NCBI GenBank assembly: GCA_013298895.1
Contig: JAAFJM010000013.1
Span: 1 to 64,000 of the forward strand
Reading direction: 5' to 3'
Source of the DNA: Bacteroidota bacterium
GTDB taxonomy: Bacteria; Bacteroidota; Bacteroidia; UKL13-3
DNA: 64,000 nt
In this document: positions 16,640-27,989 of the stretch, piece after piece
Layout of the letters: each line of letters begins with the position of its first letter
Numbering within the stretch: the first letter of the stretch is position 1
Notes under the pieces: model-generated
Databases searched by the model: none
What the model was told of the DNA's origin: nothing
The model's input: the letters and a program-made list of their open reading frames with translations, nothing else
Position numbers and translations under genes: made by a program

Positions 16640-17341
16640 CTAGTTTCCCATTAGTTTTTCTTCTAACATAGCCATTTCAAAAATGGTCCCTTTCTCGCAT
16701 CTTATTATGCGTCCAGGATATTTGCTTATCAACCTATAATCATGAGTAGCCATCAAAATTGCTGTTCCATTTTTAGCAATTTGATGTAACAATTCCATAA
16801 TCCCATTACTGGTTTCAGGGTCTAAATTTCCTGTAGGTTCATCTGCTAATATTACGGCAGGTTTATTTAATAATGCTCTAGCAATTACCAAACGTTGTTG
16901 CTCACCACCACTTAACTCGAATGGCATTTTAAAACTTTTGGTATCAAGCCCAACCATTTCTAAAACTTCATTGATGCGGCTATCCATTTCAGCTTTGTTT
17001 TTCCAATCGGTAGCTTGTAATACAAAATACAAATTTTCATAAACACTTCTATCGGTAAGTAATTGAAAATCTTGAAATACAATACCAATTTTTCTGCGCA
17101 AAAATGGAATTTGATTTGTTTTTAACTGATGTAAATTAAAATTAGCTACTCTGCCATCGCCTTGTGTTAAGTTTAAATCAGCATACAAGGTTTTTAATAA
17201 GGTTGATTTTCCGCTGCCTGTTTGACCTATTAAATATATAAATTCAGATTCGTAAATTTCTAAGTTAACACTTGAAAGTACTAAAGTATTTTGTTGGAAA
17301 ATACTCACATTATTTAATTGAATTACCGATGATTTATTCAT
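16640..17341 (-). CDS. ftsE: FtsE-like ABC transporter ATP-binding protein
   Basis: A 233-residue ABC ATPase. Walker A GQTGSGKST (39-47), Q-loop Gln90 in VFQDFQLL, signature LSGGEQQR (143-150), Walker B VILADEPTG with Glu168, and H-loop His200 in ATHDYRL are all intact. The FQDFQLLTDRSVYENL and DEPTGNLDPETS segments match FtsE, which with FtsX controls peptidoglycan hydrolases at division. ftsX is not next to it in this window. The stop codon begins a phased heptad array. Confidence 0.88.
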   Translation of the reverse strand: MNKSSVIQLNNVSIFQQNTLVLSSVNLEIYESEFIYLIGQTGSGKSTLLKTLYADLNLTQGDGRVANFNLHQLKTNQIPFLRRKIGIVFQDFQLLTDRSVYENLYFVLQATDWKNKAEMDSRINEVLEMVGLDTKSFKMPFELSGGEQQRLVIARALLNKPAVILADEPTGNLDPETSNGIMELLHQIAKNGTAILMATHDYRLISKYPGRIIRCEKGTIFEMAMLEEKLMGN

Positions 17342-17376
17342 TATTCTGTATTGTTCTTTTTTGTAAATTTATGTAA

Positions 17377-17580
17377 CTAAAATGCAATTGGTGTTACTTG
17401 TCCAAATGGTATTTGGTCCATTAATTCTTTAATTTTTTCAATTTTATCGCCAAGTCCACATTTCTCCAATGCCTTTTCAGGCCTATCAGTGCGGGTGTAA
17501 CAAATTAGAGTAAAGTTATCATCCCTTACTTGTAAATAATCTGGAATTTTTGCAACACCTTTAATTTTAACAATATACAT
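17377..17580 (-). CDS. Small conserved-looking hypothetical protein
   Basis: A 67-residue protein (starts MYIVKIKGVAKIPDYLQVRDD; ends QIPFGQVTPIAF). It has no signal peptide or membrane segment. A pair of cysteines (Cys27 and Cys41) is visible. The start at 17580 is an ATG and the gene lies 35 bases upstream of ftsE on the same strand, so it is probably the first gene of the ftsE transcript. Family not recognised; a small alpha/beta fold is likely. Confidence 0.7.
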   Translation of the reverse strand: MYIVKIKGVAKIPDYLQVRDDNFTLICYTRTDRPEKALEKCGLGDKIEKIKELMDQIPFGQVTPIAF

Positions 17581-17591
17581 AAATAATTTAA

Positions 17592-17624
17592 TTGAGTAAT
17601 TTTAAACGAAAATAATTATAATTG
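17592..17624 (+). promoter_or_regulatory. Candidate promoter of the OmpA-like/TPR lipoprotein gene
   Basis: TTG (17592-17594), 22 bases, then TATAATTG (17617-17624), one mismatch from TAnnTTTG. It lies 22 bases upstream of the start codon at 17647. Confidence 0.45.
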
Positions 17625-17646
17625 CGGCACAAAACTAAAAAATAAT

Positions 17647-19374
17647 ATGAGAGATATGAGACAAGTTATTTTAGCGGCTTCATGTGTTAGCTTAATTGCT
17701 GCATGTAGCGTAAAAAACAACTTTACTAAGAACAATTACACTGTTACTCCGAATCCATTAGAATTAAAAGGCGACAGCGTTGAAATTACCATTAATGCTA
17801 CCGTTCCAGCAAAATCAATCAATCCTAAAGCTGTAGTTACTTTTTCACCTTATTTAAAATGTGAAGATGGAACCATCATAAATTTAAAAAGCAAAACAAT
17901 TAAAGGAACTAAGGCTAAAGGTGCTGCAGATGAAACAGTAGATACCAAAGTTGGTGGTAATGTTTCATATACTGACAAAATAGCATACGTTCCAAGTATG
18001 AAACGTGCATCGTTAATGCCTAAATACACAGCATTAAATATTGAAGTTCCAGTTGGAATTGGTGCATTAGCAGAAGGTACCATCGTTACTCCTTTATTGT
18101 TAAATAATTCTGATTTAACAATTTTTTCTAGCGATGATTACAAAGTAGAGTTAGTTAACAAATCGGTAAATATTTACTTTCCTTTAGATGTAGATAAATT
18201 TAACCCGAACTTCAAAGCTGGGAAAAATTTAAGCAACAAAACTCAAATTGCTGAATTACGTAAATTATTAAAAGCTGACAAAAACTTTGTAGCTCGTGGT
18301 ATAGCAATTAACGCTTATGCTTCGCCTGATGGAGAGTTAGATAGAAATACTAACTTATCAAAAGGTAGAGAAGAATCTACTTTTACATTCTTCAAAAAAG
18401 AATTGAAAAAACTAGGTTTTAGTGAAGTAAATGATGAAAACTTTACACGTGGTTACAGCAGTGCTGAAGATTGGATGGGGTTTGAAAAAGCTATTGTAAG
18501 TAGTGATTTAAAAGAGAAAAATGCAATTTTAGAAATCATAAGAAACAAAAGTATTAGTGATGAAGAAAGAGAAGGTTTAATTAAACGTAGTTTTCCAAAA
18601 GTTTGGGAAAATGCTAAGGCTAATATTTTACCTACTTTGCGCAGAGCAGAATTAGTAATTAAAGGTGCAAACCCTATGAAAACCGATGCTGAATTGATGA
18701 CTTATTACGGTAAATACGATACATTAACAGCTAAAGAATTATTTCATTTAGCAGTTATTACAACTGATAATGCTAAAAAACAAGAAGTATTAAACGCATA
18801 TAACGCCAAGAATTCAACTGATTGGAGAAGTTTTAATGATTTAGCCATTGCTAATATGCAAGATAAAAACTTTGATGCTGCTAAACAAAATTTAGATAAG
18901 GCATTGGCAGTTAGCCCAGAAAATCCAACTGTTTTAGCTAATTATGGTGTTGTTTACAAATTAACCGGTAACTATAAAGAAGCTATTAAATTTTACAACA
19001 TGGCCGGAACTAAAGGTGCTGATGTTAGCTACAATTTAGGTTTATTAGCTGTTAAAAACGGAAACTATAGCGAAGCTGTATCATCATTTAACAAAAGCGG
19101 AATCAAAGATTTTAACACTGCTTTAGCTCAATTATTAAATGGAAATGCTGCTGGTTGCAAAGCAATTATTGATGGTTTAAACCCTGATGAATTAAAATGG
19201 AATCACTATTACTTAAGAGCTGTAGCTGCTGCTCGCTCAGGTAATGCAGATGATGTAGCTGCTAACTTAATTAAAGCTATTGGTGCTAACAGTGAAGTTC
19301 GTAACTTAGCTAAAAGCGATATGGAATTTGCTAAATTATTTAGCAATCCATTGTTCCAAGGTGCAATAAGATAA
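17647..19374 (+). CDS. Lipoprotein with OmpA-like region and TPR repeats
   Basis: A 575-residue protein with a lipoprotein signal (RQVILAASCVSLIAAC); translation could also begin at the second Met (residue 4). The middle contains INAYASPDGELDRNTNLSKGREESTFTFFKKELKKLGF, which resembles the OmpA-like peptidoglycan-binding fold. The region 390-480 has two or three TPR units (DWRSFNDLAIANMQDKNFDAAKQNLDKAL, TVLANYGVVYKLTGNYKEAIKFYN). Such proteins are common abundant cell-envelope lipoproteins in Bacteroidota. Likely role: outer-membrane anchoring or scaffold; not proven. It has its own promoter candidate and a strong terminator. Confidence 0.82.
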   Translation: MRDMRQVILAASCVSLIAACSVKNNFTKNNYTVTPNPLELKGDSVEITINATVPAKSINPKAVVTFSPYLKCEDGTIINLKSKTIKGTKAKGAADETVDTKVGGNVSYTDKIAYVPSMKRASLMPKYTALNIEVPVGIGALAEGTIVTPLLLNNSDLTIFSSDDYKVELVNKSVNIYFPLDVDKFNPNFKAGKNLSNKTQIAELRKLLKADKNFVARGIAINAYASPDGELDRNTNLSKGREESTFTFFKKELKKLGFSEVNDENFTRGYSSAEDWMGFEKAIVSSDLKEKNAILEIIRNKSISDEEREGLIKRSFPKVWENAKANILPTLRRAELVIKGANPMKTDAELMTYYGKYDTLTAKELFHLAVITTDNAKKQEVLNAYNAKNSTDWRSFNDLAIANMQDKNFDAAKQNLDKALAVSPENPTVLANYGVVYKLTGNYKEAIKFYNMAGTKGADVSYNLGLLAVKNGNYSEAVSSFNKSGIKDFNTALAQLLNGNAAGCKAIIDGLNPDELKWNHYYLRAVAAARSGNADDVAANLIKAIGANSEVRNLAKSDMEFAKLFSNPLFQGAIR

Positions 19375-19413
19375 TATTAAGTTTAAGCAAAATTTAAAGC
19401 TTACATTTTTTTA

Positions 19414-19457
19414 AAATACCCTCAAATAGTGATAAATTGTTTGAGGGTATTTTTTTA
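19414..19457 (+). terminator. Intrinsic terminator after the OmpA-like/TPR lipoprotein
   Basis: AAATACCCTCAAA (19414-19426) pairs perfectly with TTTGAGGGTATTT (19440-19452), followed by a T run to 19456. A 13-bp stem with a 13-base loop, 40 bases after the stop codon. Confidence 0.88.
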
Positions 19458-19546
19458 TGGAAACTAATGAACTAACAAAGCTATTTTGATTTGATTAGAA
19501 TGCTTTCTTTGTAAACGAAAGCCAAGTATATTTTATCCAATTCTTT

Positions 19547-20485
19547 TTAACTAATTGGGTCTAACCGCTCTCCTTCTATGTTAATTTGGCTTATTATTGT
19601 TGTAATTTTTTTAATAATATCTTCTTTTAAAACCGCTAATAATTTTTTCTTTACAAAATGCCTATGTACCACCAAACCTACAGTTCTGTATGGAACAGGT
19701 GAAATAAAATTACCTAAATGCATTTTTTCATTGGCCGAAAAGTCAATAGTAGCCAAATGTGGGAGTAAAGTGGTGGCTTTATTTGCTTTGACAAATCGTA
19801 GCAAACTATCAATGGAACCAGCTTTGTATTCAAAATTTAACTTGGAGCCTAATTGGTTTTCATCGTAATCGCAAAGCTGTAACACTTGGGTACGCATACA
19901 ATGGCCTTCTTCCATTAAGCATATATTTTTCATTTTTATATTTTTAAAAGTAATAGGCTCATTCATCTCATTTTCTGCATCAAAAAACAAAAATGGTTCA
20001 TCATATAACTTTATTTCAATAATTTCTTTATCGTTTAATGGAACTGAAAGTATACCAATATCCAATTCCCTACTTTTTAGTTTTCTTACTATTTCGGAGG
20101 TAGTTTCTTCTCTTATCTTAATTTTTAAATTGGGGAATTTAGTAGCAAAATCTTGTAAAAATAATGGCAATAAAAATGGCGCTATGGTAGGAATAACCGA
20201 AAGTGTTAAGCTGCCAGTAACTTCACCCTTTACTTCGTTGGTTAATTCTTTTAGTTGGTCAATATTGTTTACTATTATGGTTAACTGTTCTAAAATTATT
20301 TTGCCTTCGTTCGTAAGTTGAACAGGCTTTTTTTTTCTATCAAAAATTTTAAAACCTATTTCATCCTCAAACTTCGAAATCATGGTGCTTAAGGTAGATT
20401 GTGTTATGAAGCATTTTTCGGCAGCAATCTCAAAATGCTTGTGTTCAGCAACTGCTAAGATGTATTGAAACTGTTGTATGTTCAT
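19547..20485 (-). CDS. oxyR: Peroxide-sensing LysR regulator OxyR
   Basis: A 312-residue LysR-type regulator: N-terminal winged HTH (FQYILAVAEHKHFEIAAEKC, TQSTLSTMISKFEDEIG) and a C-terminal sensing domain. The redox pair of OxyR is present: Cys196 in EEGHC and Cys205 in LQLC, with the same eight-residue spacing as Cys199/Cys208 of the E. coli protein. It is divergent from katG across a 95-base gap, the classical arrangement in which OxyR activates catalase on peroxide stress. Identification is firm from the cysteine pair plus context. Confidence 0.93.
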   Translation of the reverse strand: MNIQQFQYILAVAEHKHFEIAAEKCFITQSTLSTMISKFEDEIGFKIFDRKKKPVQLTNEGKIILEQLTIIVNNIDQLKELTNEVKGEVTGSLTLSVIPTIAPFLLPLFLQDFATKFPNLKIKIREETTSEIVRKLKSRELDIGILSVPLNDKEIIEIKLYDEPFLFFDAENEMNEPITFKNIKMKNICLMEEGHCMRTQVLQLCDYDENQLGSKLNFEYKAGSIDSLLRFVKANKATTLLPHLATIDFSANEKMHLGNFISPVPYRTVGLVVHRHFVKKKLLAVLKEDIIKKITTIISQINIEGERLDPIS

Positions 20486-20541
20486 CTATACTATGAATGT
20501 TATTATTGAAAATATCGTTTTTATCAAACAAATGTATAGGT

Positions 20542-20549
20542 TATGTTTG
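20542..20549 (+). promoter_or_regulatory. Candidate -7 box of katG
   Basis: TATGTTTG matches TAnnTTTG exactly and is 31 bases upstream of the katG ATG. No TTG is found at the usual -33 distance, as would be expected for a promoter that needs an activator such as OxyR. No ATAG-type OxyR operator is clear. Confidence 0.5.
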
Positions 20550-20577
20550 TATTATAAAAGAAAAATAAACTAGATAG

Positions 20578-22857
<2,280 letters not shown>

Positions 22858-22865
22858 TCGAATAA

Positions 22866-22901
22866 AAAAAAAGCCTGAATTATTAAATTCAGGCTTTTTT
22901 T
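22866..22901. terminator. Bidirectional terminator between katG and pdhB
   Basis: AGCCTGAATT (22872-22881), loop ATTA, AATTCAGGCT (22886-22895), flanked by A and T runs. It serves both convergent genes. Confidence 0.92.
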
Positions 22902-22921
22902 ATTTATTATAATATTCTTGA

Positions 22922-23899
22922 TTATTTGTACATCACACTTTTAACAGCATCCATCACTTGTTTTACACTAGGTAAAAATGCTTCAACAAAAGTTGGAGCA
23001 TATCCAAGAGGAGTATCAGCTGTGTTTACTCTAATTATTGGAGCATCTAAATAATCGAAAGCACGTTTTTGAACCATATAAGTTATTTCTGTACTGATAT
23101 TGGCTAAAGGCCAAGCTTCTTCTAATATAACTAAGCGGTTAGTTTTTTTAACTGATTCAATAACAGTATCGTAATCAATAGGGCGCACAGTACGCAAATC
23201 AATTATTTCTACATTTACACCTTCTTTTGCCAATTCTTCAGCAGCAGCATAAGCTACTTTTATAATTTTACCAAACGAAACAATGGTAACATCAGTTCCC
23301 TCGCGTTTTACAACCGCTTTTCCAATTGGAATTAAATATTCCTCCTCAGGTACTTCACCTTTATCGCCATACATTTGCTCACTTTCCATAAAAATAACAG
23401 GATCGTTATCTCTAATAGCAGTTTTAAGTAAACCTTTTGCATCGTATGGATTAGATGGTACCACCACTTTTAAACCAGGGCAGTTTGCATACCAATTTTC
23501 AAAAGCTTGGCTATGTTGTGCTCCTAATTGGCCTGCACTTGCAGTTGGACCTCTAAATACCATAGGCATATTAAACTGACCACCACTCATTTGATACATT
23601 TTAGCAGCTGAATTAATTACTTGGTCGATAGCAACTAACGAGAAGTTGAAAGTCATAAATTCAACAATTGGACGCAAACCATTCATGGCAGCACCAACAG
23701 CAATACCTGCAAAACCAAGTTCCGCAATTGGGGTATCTATGATGCGTTTTTCGCCAAACTCATCAAGCATACCTTGACTAACTTTGTAAGCACCATTGTA
23801 TTCGGCCACTTCCTCGCCCATTAAAAATATATCTTTATCTCTGCGCATTTCCTCGTTCATTGCTTCGCGAAGCGCTTCTCTAAATTGAATTACTCTCAT
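22922..23899 (-). CDS. pdhB: Pyruvate dehydrogenase E1 component, beta subunit
   Basis: With the alpha subunit this thiamine-diphosphate enzyme decarboxylates pyruvate in the PDH complex. The 325-residue protein starts MRVIQFREALREAMNEEMRRD and has the typical segments GEEVAEYNGAYKVSQGML, IIDTPIAELGFAGIAVGAA, FMTFNFSLVAIDQVINSAAK, GAQHSQAFENWYANCPGLKVVVPS and FMESEQMYG. The alpha subunit gene is not adjacent. Branched-chain or acetoin E1 beta proteins are similar, but the RGPTASAGQLGAQHSQ block fits PDH. It converges with katG. Confidence 0.93.
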   Translation of the reverse strand: MRVIQFREALREAMNEEMRRDKDIFLMGEEVAEYNGAYKVSQGMLDEFGEKRIIDTPIAELGFAGIAVGAAMNGLRPIVEFMTFNFSLVAIDQVINSAAKMYQMSGGQFNMPMVFRGPTASAGQLGAQHSQAFENWYANCPGLKVVVPSNPYDAKGLLKTAIRDNDPVIFMESEQMYGDKGEVPEEEYLIPIGKAVVKREGTDVTIVSFGKIIKVAYAAAEELAKEGVNVEIIDLRTVRPIDYDTVIESVKKTNRLVILEEAWPLANISTEITYMVQKRAFDYLDAPIIRVNTADTPLGYAPTFVEAFLPSVKQVMDAVKSVMYK

Positions 23900-24151
23900 G
23901 TATGTTTTTTAAAAAGTGTTGCAAAAATAATCGGATTACAATGCTTTCAAATAGTTGTTTGAAAGTTTTTTTTAATAAGTACAAAATAATCCAATTCTAA
24001 ACCTAAATCTCTGAAAAATAAACCAATTGTTTTGCGTTTATTGTCTCAAAAGTTGTAATCTTTAGTGCGCAAACTACTAAAAAATGTGTAAAAATTAAGA
24101 AAATAAATGAAAGCATGGATGTTTATTTGTAACATAATTTAATTATTAGTT

Positions 24152-24652
24152 GTGGGAAAAATATTTTCAGTTTTTGTGTTCATTTCATTGGTCTTTGCAT
24201 GTCAATCGCCTAAAGAAAAATTGTTAAATCAAATAACCGAATTAGAGAATAGCGATAGCGCTTTTAGCATTGGTCAAATAACAGATTTATATTGGTCTTA
24301 CGCATCGTTTGTAGATAAATATCCTGACGATGACCATGCCCCTGAGTTTTTATTTAAGGCTGCACAACGAAGTAATATTTTAAATAAAGCTAGTGAGGGA
24401 ATTGGATTTTTTGAAAAACTAATTACCAATTATCCAAACTCAAAATTTTGTGAACAGGCATTGTTTTCAATAGCTTTTAGCTATGAAAATAACTTGAATG
24501 ATTTTGTAAATGCACGAAAATTCTACGACCAATTTTTACAAAAATATCCTAATAGTGAATTGGCTGAAGATGCAAAACTTTCAATTGAAAATTTAGGCAA
24601 ATCTGATGAAGAGTTTTTAGAATCTATTAATAAAGACAGTGTAATTAATTAA
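24152..24652 (+). CDS. Short TPR lipoprotein (BamD/CpoB-like)
   Basis: A 166-residue lipoprotein: signal KIFSVFVFISLVFAC with the lipobox cysteine at position 17, then TPR-like pairs (YASFVDKYPDDDHAPEFLFKAAQR, FFEKLITNYPNSKFCEQALFSIAF, FYDQFLQKYPNSELAEDAKLS). These resemble the repeats of BamD or YbgF/CpoB, though the protein is shorter than either. The start is GTG at 24152; no ATG fits before the signal peptide. The end overlaps the convergent glycosyltransferase gene by 4 bases. Probable envelope role. Confidence 0.8.
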   Translation: MGKIFSVFVFISLVFACQSPKEKLLNQITELENSDSAFSIGQITDLYWSYASFVDKYPDDDHAPEFLFKAAQRSNILNKASEGIGFFEKLITNYPNSKFCEQALFSIAFSYENNLNDFVNARKFYDQFLQKYPNSELAEDAKLSIENLGKSDEEFLESINKDSVIN

Positions 24653-26610
24653 TTACCCCAACTTCTTAGAGAACGAATCAATATTAAAAAGTCTTTTTCA
24701 ACCGAATAATCTTTGGCGTATAAAAAGTTTAATTTTTGAATTGTAATTGGATTATAGCTTTTGCCTGTAAGGTTATCAATTGGATTTAAAACTCCTTGAC
24801 GTAAAATTGGCAATAGTTTAATATTATCGGCTTTGGCATAACCAACCCAAGTTTTTTCGCCTAAAAGTACCTCAACCCAATTTTTGAAAAATTGTGTTTT
24901 ATTTTTAATTATTAAACTTACAAAGGGAATAAATGGTAGAATAAAAATGGCAAAAAATACATCAAACAATCTTTTCTTTTGTTGCTCCCAAGCCTTGCTT
25001 AATGATAAGTTCAACTCAATGGTATAAAAATCGCCAGGTGTGTTTCTATTATTACTTCCAATTATAAATAAACTTTCTTCAGGTACAATTTTAAACAATA
25101 ATTCTTGTTGTTTCATACGTCCCATCCATTCAATAATTTGCGATGCGGCTAAATCTTTAGAGCAAAAAATTATTTCTTCAATTTTCAGTACATCTACTAT
25201 TTCGCTCAATTGGTTTACATTACCTAAATATTGGTTATCAGTTACGCTTTTATCGTCAATAGCAATAAAACCAAAATAATCGGCTTTAGCTTTTGACTTT
25301 ATCAATAAATCTTGCACTCGATTTACTTCATTGTAATTACCTACTATGGCAGTGCGCAAGCGGTTACTGAAGCTAAAACTTAACTTGCCATTTTTTAACC
25401 AAAACAATAAAAACCTATCAAAATAGGCCATCACAATGGTGCTTAAAGTTCCTAAAACTATAATGGCGCGACTAAAACGATAGGAATCGTTTAGGAACGC
25501 ATAAAAAACTGCTATGGCTAACGAACCAGCTAAAATACCTTTGGTAACACTTAAAAATGTTTTGCGTTTATTGTAAGCGCCTGCAAGGTAAAGGCCTGCC
25601 ATCCAAAGTGCACCATATATGCAACTATTGGCTAAAACCACGTTATTGCTATAAGCCGAATCGGTATCGTATTTAAAAATGGAGTAACCTTTGCTTATAA
25701 AAAGCATACTTACCAATATCAATAAAAAATCAATTATGGGTAAATAAACTGCATTTAAAAAGCGTAAAACTATAGCTGCTGTAGCTCTTAAGTAAATGGC
25801 AAAATTAATCAGTAAGCCAAATGTGCGAGCATGTTTTTGCGAATAATGTTTTTGTGCAAAAATTATCATAGCACGATAAAACGTAAAAACAAAGTTTACA
25901 CTTGTTTTTTTAGTACTCTCACCTTTGTAATGTATAATGGTTGTATCGTGAAAATAGTAGTTGAAATAGCCAGCTTTGGTTACTCGATAGCTTAAATCTA
26001 TGTCTTCGCCATACATAAAATATTCTTCATCGAGCATACCAATTTTTTCGATAACTGTTTTACGTAGCATCATAAAAGCACCTGCCAAAACATCCACTTT
26101 ATGAGTTTCGTTTTTATCTAAAAATCCGAGGTGGTATTTGCCAAATCGTTTTGATTTTGGAAAAAGAGCAGCTAAGCCAAAAATTTTGTAAAAAGCTACA
26201 TCAGGAGTAGGTAAACCACGTTTACTTTCGGGTAAAAATTTACCTGAACCATCAATCATTTTTACACCAACAGCGCCAGCATCGGGCATTTGGTTCATGA
26301 ACGAAACTACTTTGTTAAAGCATGCTTCTTCTACTACAGTATCGGGGTTTAATAGTAAAATGTATTCGCCTTTGGCTATTTTTATAGCTTGGTTATTGGC
26401 TTTGCTAAATCCTACATTTTCTTTGTTTTCAATTAAAATTACATCGTTGGCAAACTTGTGTTTTACCATCTCGCAGCTACCATCTACAGAGTTGTTATCT
26501 ACTACTATAATTTCTGCACTCATTCCATTACAAGCCTTTCTAACCGAGTAAAGGGCTTGCTCTAAAAAATATTTTACATTATAGTTTACTATTACAACTG
26601 AAAGTTTCAA
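24649..26610 (-). CDS. Family 2 glycosyltransferase fused to a polyprenyl-glycosylphosphotransferase-like membrane region
   Basis: A 653-residue protein. Residues 1-260 are a GT2 domain of the rhamnosyltransferase type: SVVIVNYNVKYFLEQAL, VVDNNSVDG, the metal motif NPDT (89-91 region) and YGEDIDLSYRV. Then come several membrane segments (about 265-410), a Rossmann-like CoA_binding_3 type segment (LRTAIVGNYNEVNRV), and a C-terminal KRLFDVFFAIFILPFIPFVSL that resembles the start of WbaP-type transferases. The catalytic core normally following (GPVFFxQxRxG, KFRSM) is absent, so the second half is probably not an active phosphotransferase. Likely involved in surface polysaccharide assembly; donor unknown. 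Confidence 0.85.
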   Translation of the reverse strand: MKLSVVIVNYNVKYFLEQALYSVRKACNGMSAEIIVVDNNSVDGSCEMVKHKFANDVILIENKENVGFSKANNQAIKIAKGEYILLLNPDTVVEEACFNKVVSFMNQMPDAGAVGVKMIDGSGKFLPESKRGLPTPDVAFYKIFGLAALFPKSKRFGKYHLGFLDKNETHKVDVLAGAFMMLRKTVIEKIGMLDEEYFMYGEDIDLSYRVTKAGYFNYYFHDTTIIHYKGESTKKTSVNFVFTFYRAMIIFAQKHYSQKHARTFGLLINFAIYLRATAAIVLRFLNAVYLPIIDFLLILVSMLFISKGYSIFKYDTDSAYSNNVVLANSCIYGALWMAGLYLAGAYNKRKTFLSVTKGILAGSLAIAVFYAFLNDSYRFSRAIIVLGTLSTIVMAYFDRFLLFWLKNGKLSFSFSNRLRTAIVGNYNEVNRVQDLLIKSKAKADYFGFIAIDDKSVTDNQYLGNVNQLSEIVDVLKIEEIIFCSKDLAASQIIEWMGRMKQQELLFKIVPEESLFIIGSNNRNTPGDFYTIELNLSLSKAWEQQKKRLFDVFFAIFILPFIPFVSLIIKNKTQFFKNWVEVLLGEKTWVGYAKADNIKLLPILRQGVLNPIDNLTGKSYNPITIQKLNFLYAKDYSVEKDFLILIRSLRSWGN

Positions 26611-26870
26611 ATGGGCAATGAATTAAAGTTAACAAATATATAGGTTTGAAGAATTGTTTTAGTTTTTTTTTGCCATTATAAATAAGTTTACAATTTTAAA
26701 TTCAACGTTATGAATTTCAGTTTTAGTATTAAGTGATTGTTATATTATTTATTATCAGCGTCATAGTTATTTTTCGAAATAATTAAAGCCCAAATAAGCT
26801 CAACGAATTTTTGTAAAAAATAAGTTTAAGAGGAATTAACAATTATAATTATTTTATTTGAAGCATTATT

Positions 26871-27956
26871 ATGAAAGTATTTAACAAAATAGTTTTGTTT
26901 TTAAATTGGGCGCTAATATTACTTTTATTAGGTGCATATTTAGCAGCTTTTATTAGTCCTGTTCAATTGTGGTTTGTGGCATTCTTAGGATTGGCATTTC
27001 CTATCATTTTTATTGCCAATTCATTTTTTGTGCTGTATTGGTTAATAAATTTGAATTGGAATATTATTTATTCATTGGTAGCCTTAATTATTGGAATTAA
27101 TGTTAGCCAACGTTTTATACAATTTGGCACAAAAAAAGAAAATGTCATTGATAACTATATCAATATTGTTGACTTTAATACACATGCTTTTGATGCTTTT
27201 GAAGACAAAGATTATGTACCGGAATTATTTTTCGAAACATTAAATGATATTAAACCAGATGTAATGTGTTTTCAAGAATTTGTGTCGTACGATACCAAAA
27301 AAGACAAAGCCATGTTTAAACAATTAGTCACTGAATACAAAGATTTTTATACGCATAATATGCAAGCTAATGAAGATAAAATTACAGGCTATAGCATTAG
27401 TATTTTAAGTAGGTATCCTATTGTAAATTCAGGTTTTGTGGAGCGAGTGAACTCGAATGGAAATGCCACTATTTTTGCCGATATAAAATATAAAAACGAT
27501 ACCATCAGGATTATCAATACTCATTTAAAATCAATTGCTTTTGATAAAAAAGATTTTCAAACTGTGGCCGAAATTGAGACAGATAAAAACGAAAAAGAAG
27601 TTGGTTTGCTCGATATAAAAAGTATTGCAGGAAAGTTAAAACGTGCCTTTATCAATCGGTCGAAACAAGCAGAGGCCATTCAGAAATTTATTGAAAAAAG
27701 TAAGCATAAAATTATATTAACTGGCGATTTTAACGACTCACCGGCTAGTTACGCTTATAACATTATTAAGGGTGATATGAAGGATGCTTTTATTGAAAGT
27801 GGTTCAGGTTTTAGCTCTACTTATACAGGTAAAATGCCGTCTTTCAGAATTGATTACATTTTGGCCGATAAAGGTTTTGAAATAGTAAATTATAAACCTT
27901 ACCAATTAAACTTTAGCGATCATAAAATGCTAAGTGCTACCGTAAAAATCAAGTAG
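26871..27956 (+). CDS. Membrane-anchored endonuclease/exonuclease/phosphatase family protein
   Basis: A 361-residue protein. The first 85 residues contain three hydrophobic segments. The rest is an EEP fold: IVDFNTHAF, PDVMCFQEFVS (metal Glu), INTHLKS, the catalytic LTGDFNDSP, and the end RIDYILADKG plus FSDHKMLSATV (catalytic His). Members cleave phosphodiesters in nucleic acids or lipids. The membrane part places the catalytic domain at the membrane; which side is unclear. It is 33 bases upstream of rnz and probably co-transcribed with it. Confidence 0.87.
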   Translation: MKVFNKIVLFLNWALILLLLGAYLAAFISPVQLWFVAFLGLAFPIIFIANSFFVLYWLINLNWNIIYSLVALIIGINVSQRFIQFGTKKENVIDNYINIVDFNTHAFDAFEDKDYVPELFFETLNDIKPDVMCFQEFVSYDTKKDKAMFKQLVTEYKDFYTHNMQANEDKITGYSISILSRYPIVNSGFVERVNSNGNATIFADIKYKNDTIRIINTHLKSIAFDKKDFQTVAEIETDKNEKEVGLLDIKSIAGKLKRAFINRSKQAEAIQKFIEKSKHKIILTGDFNDSPASYAYNIIKGDMKDAFIESGSGFSSTYTGKMPSFRIDYILADKGFEIVNYKPYQLNFSDHKMLSATVKIK

Positions 27957-27989
27957 TTTTTTATAATTTTAATTCTTTATAATTGTAAA

